From: Datisca glomerata
Taxonomy: Eukaryota > Streptophyta > Magnoliopsida > Cucurbitales > Datiscaceae
Length of the DNA stretch: 64,000 bases
NCBI GenBank assembly: GCA_003255025.1
Contig: QANY01013250.1
Span: forward strand, 1,116,001 to 1,180,000
Reading direction: 5' to 3'
Numbering within the stretch: position 1 is the stretch's first letter; every line of letters starts with the position of its first letter. The notes beneath the pieces were generated by a model. It saw only the letters and a list, made by a program, of their open reading frames with translations, was not told the origin of the DNA and did not search any database. The translations under genes were made by a program, and so were the position numbers. Positions 21,986-32,285 of this stretch are shown one piece after another.

Positions 21986-23111
21986 CATCATGATGTGTTT
22001 AAGTTAACGTGTGATCAGTTCTAATTAGGTTCTTAACTAGAGGATATGACAAGCCAAGATATGATTAAGATTGTTAAATGATTCTGTTTGAGACACGTGT
22101 GATCTGCGTGCTATGTTAAGCCATGTCATGATCAAGTACGTTACTTTATTTCATTTATGTTATATGTCAAGTTCAGTTATGTTATGTCATGATTGCATTT
22201 ATGACATGTGGATGCATGTTATTATGTGAGTATGCTTACTGAGTATTTTCAAATACTCACTCCTCCATAGTTATTTATGATGCAGGTGGTGATGGCGAGC
22301 AACAGGAGTGGGAGGCTTCCATAACCAGTTAGATCATATGAATTTATGTGTTCAGTTTATGATCTGATTTAAAAATTTGGAAAACATTTTTCTGTTAAAC
22401 TTGGTTATTCAAGTAGTTTATTTTACGTTATGATTTTCTATGAATTATGATGAGTGAAAGTTTCATGAATTATGAATTTTAAGTTTTGACTTTATTTCAG
22501 AATTTAATTCAGTCTTTCGAGGTTTTATTAATTATGCATTTAAGACACTTTATCGCTTCCGCTATTTTATGATTAAGATTCCGATCACGGATAAGTTTAA
22601 TGCTTCCGCTATTTAAGGTCAGGGATTTTCCATCATGGGTAAATTAGTTATTTGCAATTTGGGAATTTTCTCAAAATTAGGGTTTGTTTCGTATTAGAGA
22701 TTTCAAAATTGTGAAATTATACGTATGTTTAACCATCGGGGATCGGGGCGTTACACACGTCCTAGTGCGTTAAGGATTGACTTGAAAGATCTTGGTGTGG
22801 ATCTCAGAGTCTACTGATCGTTGGAACAATTTTGTGGGAACGCAGGATCGATCGGTTTTTACAAGGACATTTGATATAGACTACAAGTGATATATGATTC
22901 CTAATCTTGTATGTTGAAGATTTAACTTATAAATATATAATGGATCCTGACTTATTGAAAAAGAGTTTTCAATAAAAAGTTTTTATTTGGTTATTGTTGC
23001 GTTGCGCAAGTTTTGTTTTATTAAAAGATTCGATTTTTATTAAAAGTTTAATGTTTTTAAAAGGCCACACGCCTCCATGCTTCCGCCACACATGCGACGC
23101 GACAACCAGCA

Positions 23112-24163
23112 GCGGCTTTAGTGCAAGAGGTTAATAAGCAGAAAAATTTAATTGTCTTTGGTAACAATATTCCCCACTTTAGACATGATGATCTTGCTGG
23201 TCTGGCAGGCATGAGACAAGCAAATTTGTTAGAAAAATATTTGGGTGTGGATACTGATTTTAGGGTTTCCAAGACTAAGGTTTTTAAAAGCGTTATGGAT
23301 AGAATCATTCAGCGTGTATTGGGGTGGTCAAAGAAATTCTTATCTTCGACGGGTCATGAAATTTTAATTAAATCTGTAGCGATGGCTATCCCCAACTACA
23401 TGATGTCTTGCTTCAAACTTCCGATCACTATATGTTAGAAAATTTGCAATTAACTAGAGAATTACTGGTGGTGCTCATCTCCGTGTAAGTCAAGTATCCA
23501 CTGGGGTTCGTGGGATAGAATTGCTCGTTCTAAGTTAGAAGGAGGGTTGAGGTTTAAAGACTTATCTACTTTTAATCTAGCGTTGTTGGCTAAACAAGAA
23601 TGGAGGATCCTATCTAGCTCGAATTCACTGCTTGCCTCGTTCCTGAAGATTAAATATTTTTGAGATTTTTATTTTCTTTCTGCTTTGATTGGGAGACGTC
23701 CATCATGAGGTTGGTGTAGTTTGTGTGAAGGTTGAAAAATTCTTATGCATGGCGTGAGATGGAGTGTAGGTGATATAAGCAATATTAATATCTGGAATGA
23801 TGCTTGGATTTCGAGACCTTATACTTTCAAAGTCTTAACGCCTAAGATTTATTAATTTTCCAAAGTAAGGGATCTTTTTCGTCCGGATGGAGGGGGTTGG
23901 AATATCTAGTTAATTAATTTAGTTTTTCAGCCAAAAGATAATAGCATTATCGGGCAAATTTTGGTTAGTACACAAGGCAATCCGAATACTCAAGTCTGGC
24001 ATCACTCGGCATCAAGGCAGGTTATAGAGTGGCTTCACTTTCTTCATAGAAATGGTAGTGTGGGTAAGAAAGGTAAGTGAGAATCTAGCTCTTACTTGAT
24101 CAATAAGAAAGTATGGAAGCCTGTCTGGAGACTAAAAGTTTTTCCTAAACTTAAGACTTTACC
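23112..24163 (+). pseudogene. LINE ORF2 RT C-terminus and distal domain
   Basis: Coding resumes with ALVQEVNKQKNLIVFGNNIP and continues through EKYLGVDTDFRVSKTKVF, IIQRVLGWSKKFLSSTGHEILIKSV and IPNYMMSCFKLP, all standard L1 RT thumb blocks. Across stops it continues with GGLRFKDLSTFNLALLAKQEWRI and, near 24105-24155, KKVWKPVWRLKVFPKL, the start of the zf-RVT-like region. The end is cut by the TRIM-like element. Confidence 0.85.
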
Positions 24164-24695
24164 TGGAGACTTGTTGGGAAACTAGACTTGACTCTGATAC
24201 CAGTGTTTGGTGCTAATGGGCATTCTCAACCCCAAAATCTAGCTTGAGAGGTGAGCTTCTCTCACACTTATAAGCTAACTATCAGTCCCTTGCACAATCG
24301 ATGTGGGATAACCCCAACAATCTCTCACATCACACATCGAGTCTTGAGTCGGATAACCATCTACTCGCGCTACTGGATTCACTAACCATCGGGTCCTGAG
24401 TCAGATAACCGTTAACTCGCTTTACTCGGATCACCATGCATTGGGTCGTGAGTTCGGGAGGCAATGACTCACTTCAACCAGATTCATCCCACAGGTAATG
24501 AGTTGGAGGCCAACAACTTACTTCGCATGGATTGCGCTGGAGACTTGTTAGTAAACTTGACCTGGCTTTGATACTTGTGTTGGGTGCTAATGGGCATTTT
24601 CAACCTCAAAAGCTAGCTTGAGAGGTGAGGTATTCTCTCACACTTATAAATTAACTACCAGTCTCTTTCACAATCGATGCGGGATAACCCAAGCA
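24164..24695 (-). mobile_element. TRIM-like element with two short LTRs
   Basis: Two direct repeats of about 117 bp, 24204-24319 and 24578-24695, start tgtttggtgctaatggg or tgttgggtgctaatggg and end gataaccccaaca or gataacccaagca. Each is preceded by the reverse complement of a tRNA-iMet primer site (actctgatacca at 24191; a decayed copy at 24566). The first LTR is followed by tctctcacat, a reverse polypurine tract. Internal sequence before the first LTR (24164-24203) repeats before the second, so the unit is int-LTR-int-LTR rather than a simple element. No coding capacity and no target duplication were found. Confidence 0.75.
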
Positions 24696-26357
24696 CTAAT
24701 TCAATGATAAATCAGCTTCAAGCATTGAACCATTTGTCAGTTATTCTTTCACTAATAGCGAATATGCTTAAGTTATTAAGTTTTTCTGTTCTTTTTTTCT
24801 ATTGGAAACATATCATATAGGCACTTCTTATCCTACTCAATCATACAAAGAATTAGAGGTGTTCATTGTGTTGTTTGATTTTAGACCAATTCTATAACTC
24901 AACCAATATAATCGGTTTGATAAATAAGCAAGCTAAACCAAACCAGTCTAAAATAAATCTTGGTTTAGGTCGAGTTGACGGTTTCATTTCTAGCGTATTT
25001 AAAGTGAAAAAAATAATGCAGGAAAAGAACTAATCTTAATCAAATTAGTTTAATTTCATTAGATAACTTACTTAATAAACTAATTGATGCATAATCAATA
25101 ACTAATAAAATAAGTCTTATTTAAGTAAGTTTATACGTGTTCTGTATGGGGGTTGTGATAGGTTGAAATGAAATTAGACTTATCCTCATGATTAAATAGT
25201 TGATTCGGTTTGAGCTTGATGATTTAAGGAGAAATCAGACCCAAACTAAATTTAATAAAAAAATTTCAAAAATAAAATTATTTTTACTATTTAAATTATC
25301 CAACAAATTATGGTTTGAGTTTCTTTGCACGGTTTAACCGACATTTTTGCGCGAAACTACAGGCTTGGGTGAACCTAGCCTAGCGTATAGCTTGCAGCTG
25401 CGGTGCCATGGCATCCCCTAGCATTTTCGTTTTGTTATTTAACCATAAATATAAATAAAATTTTGGCACCCGAATTTGGTTAATACCATCGTAATAATTT
25501 TAAGACAAAAGTTTAATATTGTACAAAGTAAACATCATTAATATATATTTTCCACCACCTAATACGACAAAACTAATATAATACTTAAAAAACCGAGACA
25601 TTTTTTTTACTTTTACCGTAAAGTTTATATGATTTGTGTACAAAAACTAAATTGCTTTACACAATCTCAGGTTTTATGTAATAAATGTTTGAATTAAGAT
25701 TATTTTATATGATAAATGACTATCTTTATTAAGAAATAATCATTTTCGGAAGTAACTTATACATGATGATGTGATGAATATTTTAAGTTTGTGTCTTCTA
25801 TTTCGACACTCTTTTTAAAACGAAGACATAGCTTTTTCTCTTTTCTCCAAAACTCTTATAAATGAGCGGGGAGATTTAATGTGTTTGTTAGTTTTTACGT
25901 AGATGTATTTTTATACATTAAAATAATATTATTTTATTTTATAATTATATCATACATATTTTTTTATAAATTATTATATATTTTAAATTATAATCAGTAC
26001 ATGTAAAAATATTATAGATCAAAACATTTAGACATAAGTTTTTTGTAATAATGATTTTATATACTATTTCAAACATCAATGTTTATCAGGGATATATAAT
26101 TTGAAATAACATTTTTAATATATTAAATTGATTCAAACGAAGTTCTTCCAAACTCACAATTAATCATCAGTATCTAATGTATCTTGTAATCATAATCTTT
26201 ATTATTGAATAGGCAAGTTAATGGCAAACAATTGATTTACACATTATTTAAATTCAATTTTCATTCTACACATCATGAATTCTTTTAATCCTAATTAATT
26301 TCAAGTATAATCTAATAGAAAATCTGATCAGATAATCCCCATATTTTAAAACACTAA
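24696..26357. other. Intergenic region downstream of CDSP32
   Basis: AT-rich sequence with no gene. From 24858 (tagaggtgttcattgtg) to about 25350 it has sequence reminiscent of hAT-type miniature elements (ggtttgg and ggtttaaccg motifs), but no matching right end was found. The 3' untranslated region of CDSP32 should lie just left of 26358. Confidence 0.4.
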
Positions 26358-27251
26358 TTAATACGTGACACGAACTCCCTGGTATCTAAGAATTTCACCA
26401 ATTAACTCTCCTTTACCAGAACCCACATACCTTCCTTTAATTACTCCATCTCTAATGAACAAGAAAGTGGGCACTTCCACTACATCCATATCCTTCAAGA
26501 ACTTCATACAGCTCTCATTCTCATCACCGTTCATCCTCGCAAACACCACCGTGTCCTTCATCTGCTTCGACAGCTTTATCACCGTCGGATACACCTTTAC
26601 GCATGGCCCACAGTGTTTCAGCCCTACATCAAGCACGATCAGCTTCTGATCAGCTTTATGATCATCAATCAGTTTCTCCACGTCTTCTCTGCAATGCAGC
26701 TGCACCACACCAGAATGGTTATCCCCGTAGTATAACACGTCTCCGACGAGCTGATCTGGACCAATCCCTTCCTCCTCGTGAATCTTCTCCATGCTTTTGT
26801 AAAAGCTGAAGTGTGGAACCTTCTCGATTTTCTCCCTCTCGCAAAGCTCTCTCGTCTTCTCCGATTCGTCGCCCATCACGAGAATGAACTCCACATCGTT
26901 ACACGTCCGGCTGAGATCCACCATGAACGGGTAGATTTTGCTGCTGTGGTAGCTATGACTAGCGGCGTACTCGACGACGACGAGCTTGTTCTTGGCAGAG
27001 CGGAGCGCTTCGTCGAATTCATCGATGCTGTGGATTTTCTTCACTCTCTCATCGCTCTTAATTTCTTTCTTAGTACCAGGAGCGGCGGTGGCTTTGGCGA
27101 CTGAAATTGTTCGAGAAAGTTCTAATTTTGCTGATTTGAGTTTAGGGAGAAGAGGAATTGAGGGATTGGTTGAGAAGTGGTGGTTGATTTTATGGAGAGA
27201 GGAGAGAGACGACGGAGGTGGTTTTGATAAGAAATTGGTGAAGGTAGCCAT
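26358..27251 (-). CDS. CDSP32: Chloroplast thioredoxin-like protein CDSP32
   Basis: This intact 297-residue protein has two thioredoxin folds. Residues 1 to about 55 are rich in Ser, Pro and basic residues with few acidic ones, as in a chloroplast transit peptide. The first fold (about 70-180) keeps the cis-proline (P146) but has SHSYHS where the CxxC would be. The second (about 185-297) has the active site HCGPC (C214, C217) and cis-proline P261. This asymmetric double-thioredoxin plan and length match CDSP32, a plastid protein induced by drought and oxidative stress that reduces 2-Cys peroxiredoxin and methionine sulfoxide reductase. The first ATG in frame was taken as the start; it begins [12 protein letters not shown] and precedes the transit peptide. 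The coding region is free of introns and stops. A decayed pararetrovirus lies close upstream. Confidence 0.93.
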   Translation of the reverse strand: MATFTNFLSKPPPSSLSSLHKINHHFSTNPSIPLLPKLKSAKLELSRTISVAKATAAPGTKKEIKSDERVKKIHSIDEFDEALRSAKNKLVVVEYAASHSYHSSKIYPFMVDLSRTCNDVEFILVMGDESEKTRELCEREKIEKVPHFSFYKSMEKIHEEEGIGPDQLVGDVLYYGDNHSGVVQLHCREDVEKLIDDHKADQKLIVLDVGLKHCGPCVKVYPTVIKLSKQMKDTVVFARMNGDENESCMKFLKDMDVVEVPTFLFIRDGVIKGRYVGSGKGELIGEILRYQGVRVTY

Positions 27252-27437
27252 TGATGGGGGACGGGAAGTGAAGAGAGAGAGAGAGGATGAGAGAGGATTG
27301 AGGAGGTCAGGGTGAAGGATGTAGTGATGAAGAAGCCATGGAAATTATAAGGGAAATATTGGTGAAGAAAGATTATATCCACTCGTTTAGGCTGTGGGTT
27401 CGTTATCCACATGTTCCAACTCTATACTTTTGCTAGA

Positions 27438-27445
27438 TTTTTATA
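27438..27445 (-). promoter_or_regulatory. Candidate TATA box for CDSP32
   Basis: On the minus strand the sequence reads tataaaaa, about 190 bp upstream of the ATG at 27251, allowing a leader of about 155 bases. An alternative, tggatataatc (27372-27382), is nearer. Only one is likely used and the sequence does not decide which. Confidence 0.4.
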
Positions 27446-27478
27446 TCATTCCCCTTTGATTTCCTTCTTGGTTTTAAA

Positions 27479-27496
27479 TATCATCATTATTATAGA
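27479..27496. repeat. 18-bp direct repeat, left copy
   Basis: tatcatcattattataga occurs here and again, perfectly, at 31296-31313. The two copies bracket the pararetrovirus sequence. Confidence 0.8.
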
Positions 27497-27899
27497 ATTA
27501 AAATGAGGAAAAAAAACATCTTGTTCGATTTAATTAATAAAATAAAAAATTTAGAATTAAAATAGATAGATTTAAGAAAGTAGTCTATAAAAAAAATTAT
27601 AAGTCTAATAATATTACTGCAAGCATTTTACGAACTTTAGAAAAATTCAATAAGATTAAGGGGAAAAAAGAAGTTATATTACAGGAACTTAAGAAAATAA
27701 ATTAAAACATTAAAATTGAAATAAAAGAACTAAAAAATTCAAACACAGAAATAAAATAAGAATCAAACTTTTTAAAAATAAAGAATTTAATTAATAAACA
27801 AGAATCTAGTGAACTTAGTAAATTACTAATTTCTGATAATGAGATTGAAAAACCTATTATCAATGATCAAAATGATGATAACTTCATCCAAATTCTCAA

Positions 27900-28180
27900 T
27901 CATATCAAAATCAAGAAATGTCACATAATCGTCAGAAGTATGATTCAAGATTTTGATTTCACCACAGTAGTTCTTGTTGATTTAGGAGCAGATTTGAATT
28001 GTATACATGACGGACTCGTTCCTACCAAGTACTTCAAGAATCTTTATCTTCTACAAATGGTACTTGGATGCATATTAATTATGAAATCCCAAAATTCATA
28101 TTTGTCAAGACAATGTATGTTTCAAAACATCATTTGTCTTAGTAAAAAATATAACGGATAAAAAATTTTAGGTTTATCAT
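27900..28180 (+). pseudogene. Pararetrovirus protease remnant
   Basis: The frame from 27940 has hydrophobic residues leading to DLGADLNCIHDG, where the catalytic D-[ST]-G has become D-L-G. The following PTKYFKNL block is typical of caulimovirid proteases. The frame is lost after about 28060 and resumes in another frame, so the enzyme is broken at both the active site and the reading frame. Confidence 0.75.
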
Positions 28181-28399
28181 TTATCTCTCTGTTGTATCCA
28201 TTTACAACAGAACATAATGGGAAATTATTTATCTCATAGATACACTTGTTAAATTCAAATTTCTTTCTTTTTCTCACAATGAAAATTTGAAAACATTCAA
28301 ACAAAATTATGTTTTCAAATCCATAAATTTAATTTCTTATAAAGAAAAATATTTGTGTTTTCTGCAAGGAGAAATGAAATTCAGAAGAATTTAAGAACA

Positions 28400-29140
28400 G
28401 CTTCAAAAGTCTGCTCTTCAAAATCAAATTAAAATCTTTGAACGAGGAGTTCCTCGTCTAGTAATTGGTTACAAGACCTTTAACAAAGCTATGAAATGGA
28501 TAAAATATCCAATACCAAACAAAATGGACTTAATCAACAGACTTGGGAATACTGACGTATTCTCTAAGATCGATAAAAAATATGAATTTTTGCAAAGTCA
28601 GACAAATAAAATTGTTAAGTACAAAATTACATTTGATAGTTACAAATGGAAAATAATGCCATTTGATCTTAGAAATACTTCAGGTACAATAAATGAAATT
28701 TTCAACCAATTCACTAATTTCTTAATTGTCTACAATAATATTCTCATCAAACAATACTGGTTGGATTTCTTGATTCTTTGTATTAGTGAATATGTTAAAC
28801 AATACTGGAAATGTTTTAATTTATTTACTAAGATAATGAAACAAAATAGTTCATTTGTATCTGCAAGAATAATCAAATTGTTTCAGTCAATTAGATTTTC
28901 ACGATTTGAATTTTATTATTCCATTAATTAGATCATACAATTTGTTTTATTAAATCAAAAATTTCTTTCGATTAATTACAAGTCTACAAAATATGTTTTG
29001 AAATTAATTCCAAATAGAGTTTTGCTAGGTAACAATCTATATTTAGCAATTTTGATTTCAATATTTAATTTATCCAATATATTATTAATTAAATTCGTAA
29101 CTCTCTTACTTGTAATCTTTTGCAGGAAATTATTCCAAGA
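28400..29140 (+). pseudogene. Pararetrovirus reverse transcriptase / RNase H remnant
   Basis: The frame 28491-28931 carries the RT blocks YPIPNKMDLINRLG, VFSKIDKKYEFLQ and MPFDLRNTSG. At the catalytic position (28731-28742) the expected aspartate pair reads as asparagines (YNNIL), so polymerase activity is lost in addition to frame breaks. RNase H-like sequence (YKSTKYVL) follows in another frame to about 29140. It is recognisable by order and spacing only. Confidence 0.8.
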
Positions 29141-30800
29141 CTCTGCAATGGTGGAATTTGACCTCTTAGAACACGGAAAGGTGGAACCTAGATTACCCTA
29201 TCAAAATTCTTGTGAAATAAAAAAGCTCAATCGCAAGACAACCGCTTTTTGCTCAAAACTTTCATATATTAATTATGGTCATAATGAATTTGAATATCCA
29301 AGAAATTACTGGATTAATGAATTTGATGAAATTTTGGAAGAAATTGGATTGAGCCACGATTTCAATGCAGTCTTAATTCAATGGTATAAAAAGTGGAAAA
29401 ATAAGTTTTTATAAGGATAATGAAATCTGTTATGATAACAACAAAATTTTAAACGTGAACCTATTAGGACAAGCAATTTTCAAAATTGAATTTTCAGACA
29501 AAACAATAAAAGAATTTCTAATGCTCGAAGGAACTTTCTTCGTCATGCGTGATGGATTTCAAAAATGTCATAGGCATGCTATAAAATCTTTAACAAAAAG
29601 AATCAACATCACTTTCAGAAATCATGTGATTATGATGAATGGTTCAATAATATAATAGTCTTCGACTCAACAACTGGCCCTTAAGGCCTAAATCAACGAT
29701 GAGTTTTCTACTTCTAACGAAGCACAATCAACAAAATTTGGGTCCATCAGACCCAATCACACATCAACCCTAGTAAACCAATTTGACCCAATTACTCTAC
29801 ATTTTGATGCAAAATCATTTAATCACTCAACTGTAAAATATAAAAAATCATCTCAATATTTCAGAAAAATTCCCAGTGAGAATCTCTTTCAAATTGAGCC
29901 CTCATTGATTCATTTGATAGAGCCTGTTGAAACAACAAAATCTTATTTTCTTTTAAATTTCCATTTCATCTCTGGCCACAAAGACAAAAATCTCAGTTTC
30001 TATAAAGACATTCTCTTATAAACAAAATCCATAAATATTAGCCCCACAAAGAATTCTGAAGGAAAGATCATTTATCATTCCTTCTACATTTTCAAAATTG
30101 TCTCCTTAGAAGAATGAAAAATCCATTCTTCAAGACTAAAAATATTTTGAATAAAAAATAATATAATTATTTTGATTATATTGATGCTTAACACATCAAT
30201 TTTCTAAATCAAAATAGTTATTTTACCCATTCATGGTTTTTGAATTTCGACAAGAATTTCAAAATTAATTTTCTAAATTGGTTCTTAAGTTGGTGGTCAG
30301 TCCATGGCCCCATCTTAGAATTATTTCCAATTGATTTTCAGCAAACTTTTAATTTATTTCTGGAAATACACGAACCCTCACTAATTGCGGTTTCTTTCCC
30401 CCAAATCCTTTGCTTTATAAATAAATTTAAAATACCATAGATTTTGAAATGACAATACTCAGTTAAAAATTGAATCCTCACCAGAGAATATTATGTTAAA
30501 TGGTGGGATAAGTTGAATACTCAGAAAATAATTGCATCCATCAATTATGAATTTACAAGTATTCATCCTACTATGAGATTAGCAATCCTTTTATCCAAGC
30601 TCCACTAAAAATTAATGAGATCATTCATCCAGATCCACAAATTAAACCATCCATTCCAAATCCATCCGAATCTGAATTCATAACCAAATCAGAACCCTCT
30701 TCAAAGGGTAAACTAAAGGCCACGATAGCAATTATCAAAGATCCCTGTATACGGTCACAATGACTATTTTCAAGACATAATGATGAAGACGCAAGAATCC
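29141..30800 (+). pseudogene. Pararetrovirus region downstream of RNase H
   Basis: Open pieces at 29148-29414 and 29455-29655 encode hydrophilic protein (EFDLLEHGKVEPRLPYQNS, WINEFDEILEEIGL, WYKKWKNKF). Later sequence to about 30760 is Pro/Ser-rich with many stops. Some endogenous caulimovirids have a second ORF of unknown function after RNase H, and this is a plausible remnant of one. I recognise no domain. Confidence 0.45.
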
Positions 30801-31005
30801 AAGACTCCAATTATCAAGGAATCTTTGTAATTTATCATTTTCTGTAATAAATGTACTAGTTGTCAAATAATTAGACAATTATTTATGCTTTTTACTATTC
30901 TTAGTAAAAAATAGACAAAAGTATACATGTAAATTATTTTTACTTTCTTAGAATAGAATAGTTCAAGTAAGTGATAGGTTCCCGGTGAACTTCACTTTTC
31001 TTGAA

Positions 31006-31094
31006 TATAAATAGGTAGTCCTCTCCCATTTATTCCTCAGAACTCGTTTTCAACTCTTAACTAGTTGAGAGCAAAACTAGTTTTTGAGAATAAA
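31006..31094 (+). promoter_or_regulatory. Pararetrovirus promoter and poly(A) signal remnant
   Basis: A TATA box (tataaata, 31006-31013) is followed about 80 bp downstream by aataaa (31089-31094). A poly(A) signal shortly after the transcription start is the usual arrangement at the terminal redundancy of caulimovirid genomic RNA. The promoter points away from CDSP32. Confidence 0.55.
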
Positions 31095-31295
31095 GCTTTC
31101 TTCCTCCCTCTTCTATAGATCTTTCTTCTTTTTTCTTCAACATTAAATAGTGAGCGGGAGCACTATTTAATTGTTGCTAATAGTTTCACTATTTGTGTAA
31201 GTTTTTAATTTTACACCCTAATACAGTTTTTACTATTTTTATACTTAATTCTTAAATCTTAATACCCCATCTATAATCTCTTTAATACCCCTCTC

Positions 31296-31313
31296 TATCA
31301 TCATTATTATAGA
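31296..31313. repeat. 18-bp direct repeat, right copy
   Basis: Perfect match to 27479-27496, at the right edge of the pararetrovirus sequence. Confidence 0.8.
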
Positions 31314-31334
31314 TTTTTTATAAGATTCTATACA

Positions 31335-32285
31335 TGGGTCATGGGTGCACCCTACTTCACTCAAATGATTTACCGCTATGACTTTGACTCATCAATGTGG
31401 GCATGTCAATCCTATAAATTATTGTCAAGTGTCAGTTTTAACTTTTCAACGTGATTGATGGATAAACGTCAACGACCGAATGACATAAAATATATTTTGT
31501 ATTATTTTATTTTTTCTATGTATTTGTTCGTATCATTGTAATCATTAAATCAAGTGACAAAGACTTAAGTGGGTCCCTTGCCTGGAAAGAATTATGGGGG
31601 TTGTGGTCTGATAGGATTTGGACGAGATTCGCCATATTGGAAAGGTTATCCCTTCATCAGTATGGCCTCTTTGAGGGCCATGGATAAACCATCTTCCCAT
31701 TGCAGGAAGAGACTTTGTTGTTAGGACACTCCTCGGGAGGGGTCCATGACGAATATTGTATATCTCGTCAATGTGGCACGTTCTCCGCGTTCTTCCTTCA
31801 TGGACTCACGGTCACTGCACGTGACACATGGTTCAATGTGAAAGGTGACATATACGAAAATCTTCCCACAGATAACCTAGCCAACGAGTTATGTTTATAA
31901 CAAGTGATGATTGGCCGTTGCCACCTCAACTACTAATGATGAGTCATTACATAGGGTCCACTACCAATTAGACAAGGGATTCATTGGAGTGGACCCGCAT
32001 GGAAGATTCTCTATAAATAGAGACATTCCATTTCATTGTGAGGGCTTTTCACACCTTAGCTCCATTTGGCATTTTTCCACTTATTAGACTTAGAGAATTC
32101 TCTTTGAATTTCTCATCCCAAAAGCATTTTATCACATTTCATAGGCTAGCTCAAAGTGCTCGCGCTTCACCCTTTAGATCTCAACTTCTACATTCTAAGG
32201 CTATATTTATCATATATTGTGACTAGATCACACCTGTAACTGTACCCATATGACGTCATGGTCACACCCACTTAGCTCATTAACA
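31335..32285 (+). repeat. LTR E1, likely 5' LTR of an old element
   Basis: The sequence matches E2 (57121-58032) along most of its length, with blocks such as gggtgcaccc near the start, tggcctctttgagggcc, tgactagatcacacc and a ttaaca end. It has a TATA box (ctataaatag, 32011-32020) about 275 bp from its right end, so it reads on the + strand. The precise left end is uncertain, and no 5-bp duplication was found. Confidence 0.7.

Larger units (their letters stand above)
19839..22755 (+). mobile_element. Solo LTR, Ty3/gypsy type
   Basis: A 2917-bp unit begins TGTAATATCCCGACCC and ends GGGATCGGGGCGTTACA, so the termini are imperfect inverted repeats. It is flanked by cacat (19834-19838) and cacgt (22756-22760), a 5-bp target duplication with one change. 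TGTAAYRYCCCGA-type starts are common in plant chromovirus LTRs. No internal coding sequence is present, so the element was reduced by LTR-LTR recombination. It contains a long CT-rich tract (20290-20830), a duplicated segment of about 65 bp (21245-21360) and a short tandem array. Confidence 0.85.
14702..23111 (+). mobile_element. Decayed Ty1/copia retrotransposon, copy D
   Basis: This element is inserted in LINE ORF2. The 5' LTR begins TGTTGTGGGTTATGCC and the 3' LTR (17967) begins TGTAAGGGGTTATGCC. Internal order is leader, gag, protease, a large deletion, then the end of RT and RNase H, followed by a purine tract (aagtggggg, 17956-17964). Flanks gttgt (14697-14701) and gcggc (23112-23116) are poor matches, but removing the element joins the LINE frame as YGV-ALVQ. 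It is related to copies A, B and C but belongs to a different subfamily. Confidence 0.8.
17967..23111 (+). repeat. 3' LTR of copia D, split by a solo LTR
   Basis: The two parts are 17967-19838 and 22756-23111. The left part repeats the 5' LTR and runs into AT-rich sequence. At 19339-19490 it holds three short palindromes of the gtgccatgtggcac type. The right part ends in ccagca before LINE coding resumes. The exact right end is inferred from where the LINE frame restarts. Confidence 0.65.
8161..24163 (+). mobile_element. L1-type LINE interrupted by two insertions
   Basis: Three LINE segments belong together: 8161-9279, 12096-14701 and 23112-24163. They encode, in order, an ORF1 RNA-binding protein, an ORF2 endonuclease, a reverse transcriptase with a FADD active site, and the RT-distal domain. 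At both interruptions the LINE reading frame resumes once the insert and one target duplication are removed. All frames carry stops and shifts, so the copy is long dead. The 3' end and poly(A) tail are missing because a TRIM-like element follows at 24164. Confidence 0.88.
27497..31295 (+). mobile_element. Decayed endogenous pararetrovirus (Caulimoviridae)
   Basis: Order along the + strand is a Lys/Glu-rich coiled-coil-like remnant (27500-27900), aspartic protease, reverse transcriptase, RNase H, a second-ORF-like region, and a promoter with a nearby poly(A) signal. No integrase or LTRs are present, which separates it from LTR retrotransposons. The movement-protein and coat-protein parts are absent or unrecognisable, so it is 5'-truncated. 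Stops and frameshifts are frequent and it cannot encode a working virus. Domain order and the protease/RT style suggest the florendovirus-like group of endogenous plant pararetroviruses; that genus-level call is tentative. Confidence 0.8.

Noticed and set aside
24858..25360. Possible hAT-type miniature element right of the TRIM
   Set aside because: The left end resembles such elements, but no matching right end or 8-bp duplication was found.
26365..27315. Several + strand frames opposite CDSP32
   Set aside because: They are antisense shadows of an intact, clearly coding minus-strand gene.
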